Made by a program: the position numbers and the translations under genes. A DNA stretch of 10,387 bases, taken from contig JAEXCN010000504.1 of assembly GCA_023402175.1 (NCBI GenBank), forward strand, positions 1-10,387, written 5' to 3'. Shown one piece after another: positions 5,864 to 10,387 of this stretch. This DNA is from Pseudomonadota bacterium. GTDB lineage: Bacteria; Myxococcota_A; Polyangia; Polyangiales; Polyangiaceae. The notes beneath the pieces were generated by a model. The model saw only the letters and a program-made list of their open reading frames with translations, had not been told where the DNA came from and ran no database searches. Numbering within the stretch: position 1 is the stretch's first letter; every line of letters begins with the position of its first letter.

Positions 5864-6904
5864 TCACGTGATCAGCTCCGCGAGCAGGTCGATGGCCTGT
5901 TGATGCGTCGTCGTCTTCAGCCGTGCGAGCACGCGTCGCGCTCCTTGCTTCGTCTTCGCGCGTGCGTTTCGAGGGACGGCGGCAAACGCTGACTCGACAG
6001 ACTCGGGCGCAGCCTCGGCGAGGACGGCAACGAGAGTGGCCGCCTGCTCGATGTCCTTGGGTGCTTTCTCCGAGGTCTCGTGACGAATCTGGCTGATGAG
6101 CATCTTGTGCCAGGCAAGTCTCTCCGGACGCGGAAGATTGACGGGCACCATCGAGCTCCGTCCGATGACGATGCCGGGCATCGCCTCATCCGTGACGTAG
6201 CGCAGCCAAGGCAGCCCGGTCGCGTGGGCATCGAGCTCCGGCGCGGCGAGGACCTTCACTCCACCGCCGTCCGTCGGCATCAGGAGATCGACACGCAGCC
6301 GATCGCGCCCCGGTGGCTTGTACGACGTGGGCGGCAGCTTGCGATCGAGCTGCGGCACGGGATGAAGTGGGATGCGAGAGTCGCGGAGCATCTCCTCGAA
6401 CGACTTCGGCCCTCCGGAGAGCGATAGGCGCTTGCCTCGCGCAACGTCCACGTCCTCGGTTCCCGTCGCGGCGGCGCGAGCGCCGAGCTCGTTCAGGAGG
6501 GCCCCGTATGCATGTGACCCGACGAGCAGCGCTCCCGCCCGGAATAGCCCGTTGTTCGCAAGCGCGGCAACGATCGCGTTCGTGCGCGGCTCCACGCGCA
6601 CGTACCCGTTCTGCACCAAGAGCATGGCGTCTTCGAGCAAACCTTTGGAGACCCCGATCCGCTCGCGGATCTCCGCGGCCCTCGCCTGTGCCGCCTCGTC
6701 TTGCTCCGGTCCGATGTAGTCGGCCGCCTTCTTCCCCGCGGGATCGTAGTAGTCGCGATAGAGGAAGCGCCGCCCCGCGTTCGTCCGCACGACGACGGAG
6801 CCAGGCGTCCCAATCAGGACGACGGACTGCTCGAACGCCTGCCGCTTGAGCTCGGAAAATGCGGTCTGGAGCGCCAGCGGTTGCTTCGTGAAGAGCGTGG
6901 CCAT
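5864..6904 (-). CDS. GSU2403-family nucleotidyltransferase-fold protein (NTP_transf_8 type)
   Basis: The protein has 346 residues. About 30-125 form an alpha/beta N-terminal part (GRRFLYRDYYDP, YIGPEQ) seen before the catalytic domain in this family. The nucleotidyltransferase core starts at GSHAYGALLNELG (129-141) and has EDVDVAR (150-156), with candidate metal ligands D151 and D153 and a third acid at D206 (RVDLL). Residues 210-346 are a helical C-terminal part. The active-site pattern is intact, so it could transfer a nucleotide to a protein, RNA or small molecule. The target is unknown. No HTH antitoxin or HEPN partner is adjacent, unlike AbiE or MNT/HEPN pairs. ATG 6904 is the only sensible start, because an in-frame stop lies eight codons upstream. 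There is no Shine-Dalgarno sequence, since the region just upstream is filled by inverted-repeat operators. Confidence 0.8.
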   Translation of the reverse strand: MATLFTKQPLALQTAFSELKRQAFEQSVVLIGTPGSVVVRTNAGRRFLYRDYYDPAGKKAADYIGPEQDEAAQARAAEIRERIGVSKGLLEDAMLLVQNGYVRVEPRTNAIVAALANNGLFRAGALLVGSHAYGALLNELGARAAATGTEDVDVARGKRLSLSGGPKSFEEMLRDSRIPLHPVPQLDRKLPPTSYKPPGRDRLRVDLLMPTDGGGVKVLAAPELDAHATGLPWLRYVTDEAMPGIVIGRSSMVPVNLPRPERLAWHKMLISQIRHETSEKAPKDIEQAATLVAVLAEAAPESVESAFAAVPRNARAKTKQGARRVLARLKTTTHQQAIDLLAELIT

Positions 6905-6906
6905 GC

Positions 6907-6935
6907 TGTTAGCTAAGCCGACATCTTAGCTAACA
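6907..6935. promoter_or_regulatory. 29-bp inverted-repeat operator, proximal copy
   Basis: TGTTAGCTAAG (6907-6917) and CTTAGCTAACA (6925-6935) are exact reverse complements separated by seven bases. Each arm contains the 8-bp palindrome TTAGCTAA. The site begins two bases upstream of the nucleotidyltransferase ATG, so a bound protein or the folded RNA would block initiation. A -10-like TAAGAT can be read on the minus strand at the inner edge (6916-6921), which is weak evidence for a promoter here. Confidence 0.75.
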
Positions 6936-6941
6936 ACCCAT

Positions 6942-6970
6942 TGTTAGCTACAGTTCCACCATAGCTAACA
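6942..6970. promoter_or_regulatory. 29-bp inverted-repeat operator, distal copy
   Basis: TGTTAGCTA (6942-6950) and TAGCTAACA (6962-6970) are exact reverse complements with an 11-base spacer. The unit has the same 29-bp span as the proximal copy and lies exactly 35 bp from it. The four half-site centres are spaced 17, 18 and 17 bases apart, a regular array typical of cooperative repressor binding. The binding protein is not identifiable in this window. Confidence 0.7.
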
Positions 6971-7001
6971 AGACCTAGATCGCTACCGTCGGGAAGTTTG
7001 A

Positions 7002-7084
7002 GCCCCCTCCCGCTCGGCTTCGCCTAGGGCCTCCCCCTTATCCGTGCTCTGCCCTTCGGGCCTGCGCGCGGATGGGGGAGGACG
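7002..7084. repeat. Structured intergenic repeat, copy A
   Basis: This 83-base element matches copy B (8353-8433) at about 74 of 83 positions (seven substitutions, two gaps) in the same orientation. The + strand folds into a small hairpin (7013-7017 with 7023-7027, one mismatch) and a larger stem. In the larger stem CCCCC (7033-7037) and ATCCG (7040-7044) pair with CGGAT (7069-7073) and GGGGG (7074-7078) around a GCCC-UUCG-GGC tetraloop hairpin (7051-7061). The rest of the 6971-7229 gap holds no supported gene. Confidence 0.75.
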
Positions 7085-7229
7085 TCTCGGCTTTGCACGT
7101 CGTGCGCTTGCCCTACGCGAGCAGGGATCGGTCGCAGCCGTGGATCGCCTCGCGCCGGAGGACTACGCGCGGTGTTGATCGAAGTGTAGCTACGCGCGTC
7201 GCGCCCACGCTGTCGGCGTCGCAACCGGC

Positions 7230-7544
7230 TCACGCCGTTGGGGTTGCGGTGAAGGTTTGGACCAGCTCGCCGTGATGCATGTGGTTGAAGTCAGGATCCA
7301 CCATCGCGAGGAACTCGATGAAGGCAGGTGCCTTTGCGAAGTCCTCCATCCCACGAAGCGCTTCCTCCATGCTGGTCCACTCGACAACGTCGATCCAGAC
7401 GTCGCGTGTGAGGTCGTGGTACGTGCGTCGCTCCTTGAATCCGGGCGCCGTTCTCAAGAAGTCGTTGAGTGTCTCCATCATGCGTGTGGCAGCTTCGGGA
7501 GTGACGCCCTTGCGGAATCGATAGATCGGGATCTCGTAAGCCAT
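7230..7544 (-). CDS. ABM-type dimeric alpha/beta-barrel small protein
   Basis: The protein has 104 residues. It looks like a single ferredoxin-like (dimeric alpha+beta barrel) domain of the antibiotic-biosynthesis-monooxygenase/stress-responsive type. It has an N-terminal strand (YEIPIYRFRKG), a long helix (PEAATRMMETLNDFLRTA), strands around ERRTYHDLTRDVWIDVVEW, and a helix with SMEEALRGMEDFAKAPAF, a layout usual for these proteins. Many homologues are of unknown function, and some act as cofactor-free monooxygenases or haem-binding proteins. ATG 7544 is chosen over the ATG four codons upstream because GAGGAG (7549-7554) lies four bases before it. The gene diverges from the YafY-type regulator with a 120-base shared promoter region, so it is the likely target of that regulator. 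Confidence 0.8.
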   Translation of the reverse strand: MAYEIPIYRFRKGVTPEAATRMMETLNDFLRTAPGFKERRTYHDLTRDVWIDVVEWTSMEEALRGMEDFAKAPAFIEFLAMVDPDFNHMHHGELVQTFTATPTA

Positions 7545-7548
7545 GGTT

Positions 7549-7554
7549 CTCCTC
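7549..7554 (-). promoter_or_regulatory. Ribosome binding site of the ABM-fold gene
   Basis: On the minus strand GAGGAG lies four bases before ATG 7544. It overlaps the alternative upstream ATG (7556), so it favours the shorter product that begins MAYEIPI. Confidence 0.7.
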
Positions 7555-7618
7555 ATTGATGTCGGGCCACGAGCGTGAAGGTCGCTCGCCCCGTCCCGGC
7601 AGATATGGCACCGTCCTC

Positions 7619-7635
7619 CTGACAGAAGCCGTCAG
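7619..7635. promoter_or_regulatory. 17-bp dyad, candidate operator of the YafY-type regulator
   Basis: CTGAC (7619-7623) and GTCAG (7631-7635) are exact inverted arms with a seven-base spacer, located midway between the divergent ABM and regulator genes. The position, 29 bases before the regulator start, fits an autoregulatory operator shared by both promoters. Binding is inferred from position and symmetry only. Confidence 0.45.
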
Positions 7636-7664
7636 CAGCCGGCAACGAAGGCAGGATCTCGACG

Positions 7665-8348
7665 ATGCGGGTAACGAGGTTGTTCAAGGTGCTGGACCGG
7701 ATGCGCGGCCTTCGTCGCCCGCGGACCGCCGAGGCCCTCGCAACCGATCTCGGCGTCTCCGTGCGCACCGTCTATCGCGACATCGCCACCCTCCAGTCGA
7801 TCGGTGCGCCGATCGAGGGACAGGCCGGCGTCGGCTACATGCTCCGGAGAGGGTTCTTTCTTCCCCCGCTCTCGTTCGACCCGGACGAGCTCGAGGCTCT
7901 GATTCTCGGCACGCGCATCGTGGCCGCCCGCGCCGATCCGGAGCTAGCTGCTGCCGCGCGACGTGCCTCGGCGAAGATCGCCCACGTTCTCGGGAGCGCA
8001 GCGAGCTCGACCCGTCTGCCCCTCCACGCTGCGCCACACTCGCGCGCGACGAGCGCCGACGAAGCTCGCGCGCTCCGCCTCGTGCGCCACGCCATCCGCA
8101 GCCGCGAGTTCCTTCACGCGGTCTATCGCGATTCGAGCGAGCGGACGACCGAGCGCCGCCTCCGGCCGGTCGGCCTGACGGCCTTCGACGTCGCATGGCT
8201 CGTGACCGCGTGGTGCGAATCGCGCGATGACTTCCGCAGCTTCCGGCTCGACCGCTTCGTCTCATTGCGAACGACCGGCGAGCACTTCCGCGACGAGCCC
8301 GGCAAGCTCTTCGAGGACTTCCTGGCGCGCATGAACACGACGCTCTGA
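7665..8348 (+). CDS. YafY-type HTH/WYL transcriptional regulator
   Basis: The protein has 227 residues. The N-terminal HTH_11-type winged helix (about 4-60) has a clear recognition helix, GVSVRTVYRDIATLQSIG (about 30-47), and a wing (GVGYMLRRG). The middle (about 64-110) is a helical connector (FFLPPLSFDPDELEALIL). A WYL domain occupies about 130-210. Its signature is altered to AWLVTAWCESRDDFRSFRLDRF, as in many YafY proteins. WYL domains bind ligands or nucleic acid to modulate regulators. The length is typical of the family. An AAGGCAGGA element (7648-7656) eight bases upstream is an acceptable ribosome site. It diverges from the ABM gene, with a candidate operator dyad between them, so control of that gene and of itself is the simplest reading. 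The effector is unknown. Confidence 0.88.
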   Translation: MRVTRLFKVLDRMRGLRRPRTAEALATDLGVSVRTVYRDIATLQSIGAPIEGQAGVGYMLRRGFFLPPLSFDPDELEALILGTRIVAARADPELAAAARRASAKIAHVLGSAASSTRLPLHAAPHSRATSADEARALRLVRHAIRSREFLHAVYRDSSERTTERRLRPVGLTAFDVAWLVTAWCESRDDFRSFRLDRFVSLRTTGEHFRDEPGKLFEDFLARMNTTL

Positions 8349-8352
8349 TGGT

Positions 8353-8433
8353 GCCCCCTCCCGCTCGGTTTCGCCGAGTGCTGCCCCTTATCCGTGCTCG
8401 GCCCTGGGGCCTCCGCGCGGATGGGGGAGGACG
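8353..8433. repeat. Structured intergenic repeat, copy B
   Basis: This second copy of the element at 7002-7084 has the same orientation and starts four bases after the regulator stop. The small hairpin is perfect here (CTCGG 8364-8368 with CCGAG 8374-8378). The main stem is kept (ATCCG 8390-8394 with CGGAT 8418-8422, and CCCC 8384-8387 with GGGG), while the apical loop differs (GGCC-CTGG-GGCC). The remainder of 8434-8614 contains a short GGCGTAC direct repeat (about 8461-8477) and no supported gene. Confidence 0.75.
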
Positions 8434-8614
8434 CCCTGGCTCAGCGCCTTCGCGGGCAAGCGGCGTACTGCGGCGTACGCGATCGCGCTCTAGGCGTCAG
8501 TCGGGCCGAAGCGTGCGCGAGTGCTCAGGGACGTCCTGCCGCTCAGGCTCGAGGATGACGGCATGGGCTCACACATGTTTGAAAGAGACCAGACTTTAGT
8601 GACGGGACTCCGCG

Positions 8615-9628
8615 TCATCGCGCGCAACGGAAACCGAGATCGGGACTGCGAAGTAGGGGCTTGATGCCGAGACGCACCACGCTGCGAAGAGCCGCGGGCT
8701 CGCCGTCATGCCAGTTCCCTCCTTTGCAGACGCGCGTGGGCTCGATCTGATCCGGCCTCTCTTCGAGCGAGATGAGAGTCCCGGTCCACTCGGAGACGTT
8801 CCCCGCCATATCGAGGACACCAAAGGGACTCCGTCCCGCAGAGAAGCTGCCCACTGCACATGTTCCTGCAAGAGGATCCGTACGGTTCCAACACGCCTGA
8901 CTTGCTGGTGGTTCGGATCCCCAAGGATAGACACGAGCGTCCGTTCCTCTGGCTGCATACTCCCACTCGTCGTCTGTCGGGAGCCGTTTCCGAGCCCAAG
9001 TGCAATACGCGCTCGCCTCATTCCATTGCACGCAGTTCATCGGATGCGTCGCCTTCTCGCCTTTGTCCCAGTTGCATAGCGGAACGGCGACGGCGCGCTG
9101 GGCCTCCGTAAGCGCGGTCATCTCAACTGTGACGGGCGGGATCGCGCAGCCTCGCTCCGAGACACACGCCGAATACTGAGCGACCGTGACCTCCGCTTCG
9201 TCGATCTCGAATGCGTCTACATGTACGAGACGCCGGGGCTTGTCGACGTTTGGCCAGGTTGGCTCCTCGATCGATCCAAGCCACACGTCGGCTGCGGGGA
9301 TGCGCACCATCTTCCCCCGTGAATCGTTGGGCCGCACGGTGGAGGCCGCCGCAGTCGCGCACGTCGAACCGGCTAGGCAACTAGCATCCGCTCGTGGCGC
9401 AGCAGATTGCTTGCACGAGGTGATCAGCGAACCAGTGGCTACGACGATGAACGAATAGACTGCGGCTCGGAATTGGGATCTGCCTCCCGCTTGAGAGCCA
9501 CTCGGGATCGCTTGGAGAACCGGTGAGTTGCCGGAGCCGTTGAACCCGATGATCCCGGCAATCCTTCGGCGATCGTTCGAACCAGAAGACGGCAATGCCT
9601 TGCCCGGTTGCGGTAGCTGAAGCCGCAT
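8615..9628 (-). CDS. FGE-sulfatase (SUMF1-fold) domain lipoprotein; start uncertain
   Basis: With the ATG at 9628 the product has 337 residues. The C-terminal 230 residues form a formylglycine-generating-enzyme-type domain. It has an early WLGSIEEPTWPN and FEIDEAEVTVAQY, then HPMNCVQWNEASAYCTWARK, RLPTDDEWEYAARG, SPFGVLDMAGNVSEWT, KGGNWHDG and a final DLGFRCAR. The paired catalytic cysteines of true FGEs, normally just after the GGS/GGN-W motif, are absent, so sulfatase maturation is unlikely. Related lipoproteins are often binding or structural proteins. A lipobox ITSC follows a hydrophobic stretch (YSFIVVATGSLITSC), with the cysteine 72 residues from this start. The N-terminal extension is too long for a signal peptide, yet no ATG, GTG, TTG or CTG lies close before it. 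Other starts include ATG 9739. Base composition is lower in GC than the neighbours. Confidence 0.75.
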   Translation of the reverse strand: MRLQLPQPGKALPSSGSNDRRRIAGIIGFNGSGNSPVLQAIPSGSQAGGRSQFRAAVYSFIVVATGSLITSCKQSAAPRADASCLAGSTCATAAASTVRPNDSRGKMVRIPAADVWLGSIEEPTWPNVDKPRRLVHVDAFEIDEAEVTVAQYSACVSERGCAIPPVTVEMTALTEAQRAVAVPLCNWDKGEKATHPMNCVQWNEASAYCTWARKRLPTDDEWEYAARGTDARVYPWGSEPPASQACWNRTDPLAGTCAVGSFSAGRSPFGVLDMAGNVSEWTGTLISLEERPDQIEPTRVCKGGNWHDGEPAALRSVVRLGIKPLLRSPDLGFRCAR

Positions 9629-9749
9629 CAGACACCAGGATACTCTGGTCGGAAGGAGACCGTCGCTCGGCGTCACGCACTGCCGTGTTCGCATCTGGCT
9701 CTCGCACGCCGAGCCATGCCGCTCAATCGGCCGGGGCATCCGCGCTCCG

Positions 9750-9964
9750 AGCTACGTGCTGCGCACGTTCCGCTCCGCGCGCGCGACGGGTGTCATCGTC
9801 GTGCCTCGACATCCGCGCAGAGCGCACGTCACGGAATCTGCCGCGCCCGCGTCCTCGCAGACCTCGGCTGGACCGACGTCCGGATCCAAGAGCACCTCGT
9901 CTTCCAGGACCTCGAAGCCGTCGTCGCCACGATCATCGCGAAGGCGACCGCGCTTCGCCGCTGA
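9750..9964 (+). pseudogene. Possible frameshifted gene remnant (C-terminal part)
   Basis: From about 9829 the frame ending at TGA 9962-9964 shows the strong third-position G/C bias of real genes here and encodes RVLADLGWTDVRIQEHLV, then a helical FQDLEAVVATIIAKATALRR end. Just upstream (about 9750-9810) the coding-like bias is instead in the next frame (PSYVLRTFRSARATGVIVV). One reading is a single gene broken by a frameshift and truncated at its 5' end. I do not recognise the family. It could also be chance in GC-rich DNA. Confidence 0.3.
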
Positions 9965-10172
9965 CGCGCGGCGACCGCACGAACCGACGCGCGCATCACT
10001 CGAGAGTGACGGCGTCTCTCGTATCACTCACCGCTCCGCCAAGCCGTCGCCCGCCGGGGCCTGGCGAGCTCGCGCTGGTGGCGTCCACGAAGACAAGCAG
10101 CAGAGAAGTTCCCGGCGAAGCGGCGAAGCTCACGGAGCGACATCCTCGCATCGCGAAGCGGACGAGGAGGGA
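9965..10172. other. Gene-free stretch
   Basis: I see no supported gene in this 208-base stretch. All frames on both strands give Arg/Ser/Pro-rich products without recognisable motifs. A small dyad, TCACTC with GAGTGA across two bases (about 9995-10008), is the only local structure seen. Confidence 0.5.
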
Positions 10173-10367
10173 GCCGGGGAGCAGTGCCCTCGCGCCTGCT
10201 TAGGAGCGCGAAACACCCTCCCCGGTCGGAAGACGCCCGCAGGCGACGTCTGTGCGCCCGGATCGCCCTCCGCAAACCGGCACAACCTCCGTGGCGCGCT
10301 GACGTCGCGGACCCCCCTCGCAGCCGGCAAGGCCGCGACCGCAGGCGCGAGGGCGCTGCTCCCCGGC
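10173..10367. repeat. 195-bp element with 27-bp terminal inverted repeats (MITE-like or fold-back)
   Basis: The left arm (10173-10199) begins GCCGGGGAGCAG. It is the reverse complement of the right arm (10341-10367) at 26 of 27 positions. The single mismatch becomes a G-U wobble in one RNA strand. Each arm is abutted by GGA (10170-10172 and 10368-10370), which may be a 3-bp target duplication or chance. The 141-base interior includes AGACG/CGTCT and CGCC/GGCG dyads and no supported gene. No transposase is present. Confidence 0.6.
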
Positions 10368-10387
10368 GGACGCCGGATCCAACGAAA

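Noticed and set aside
6907..6970. TTAGCTAA array considered as a CRISPR or plasmid iteron array
   Set aside because: Repeat units are too short with no spacers of CRISPR size, alternate in orientation, and sit at a gene start. No replication gene is nearby.
7163..7198. CTACGCGCG direct repeat and a TGTAGCTAC string near 7185
   Set aside because: Only two 9-base copies in GC-rich DNA, and the TAGCTA string is a single degenerate half-site far from the operator array.
8348..8599. 83-codon + frame after the regulator
   Set aside because: It is mainly translation of structured repeat copy B and has an Arg-rich composition. No ribosome site or domain.
10024..10382. Overlapping minus-strand open frames at the right end
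   Set aside because: Arg/Gly-rich products that run through the 195-bp inverted-repeat element. No motifs.

Overview
The window reads as chromosomal DNA of a high-GC delta-type bacterium, most likely a myxobacterium (Myxococcota, Polyangia-like). This is inferred from gene content, not from a marker gene. The signs are a large Ser/Thr kinase with an HRDVSPHN catalytic loop and a C-terminal PEGA domain, a TPR/PEGA envelope protein, Asp/Gly-rich Cys-containing lipoproteins, an FGE-like (SUMF1-fold) lipoprotein, and strong G/C bias at third codon positions.

Layout. (1) 128-1086, + strand: a cupin protein and a VOC/glyoxalase-fold protein sharing an ATGA stop/start. (2) 1087-1384: a gene-free spacer with an unusual density of hairpins. 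(3) 1385-5788, + strand: four genes joined by three successive 4-base ATGA overlaps. They encode a transmembrane Ser/Thr kinase with an extracytoplasmic PEGA domain, a small Cys-containing lipoprotein, a secreted substrate-binding-fold protein with a Cys-rich tail, and a TPR/PEGA membrane protein. This looks like one envelope-sensing or signalling unit. (4) 5864-6904, - strand: a GSU2403-type nucleotidyltransferase-fold protein whose start is preceded by two 29-bp inverted repeats built from TGTTAGCTA half-sites, a strong operator-like array. (5) 7230-8348: a divergent pair, an ABM-fold small protein (-) and a YafY-type HTH/WYL regulator (+), bracketed by two directly repeated copies (7002-7084 and 8353-8433, about 89% identical) of a structured intergenic element. 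(6) 8615 to about 9628, - strand: an FGE-sulfatase-domain lipoprotein in lower-GC DNA with an unresolved start. (7) About 9740-10387: no intact gene. It holds a possible broken gene remnant (about 9750-9964) and a 195-bp element (10173-10367) with 27-bp, 26/27-matched terminal inverted repeats.

How the genes work together. The 1385-5788 operon is the clearest functional unit. The kinase reports across the inner membrane, while the binding-fold protein, lipoprotein and TPR/PEGA protein are all predicted to act in the envelope. The YafY regulator probably controls the adjacent ABM gene and itself, and a 17-bp dyad lies in their shared promoter region. The nucleotidyltransferase stands alone under an apparently tightly regulated promoter, which resembles the logic of nucleotidyltransferase toxins, but no partner gene is present here. 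No rRNA, tRNA, CRISPR array, transposase or phage gene was seen.
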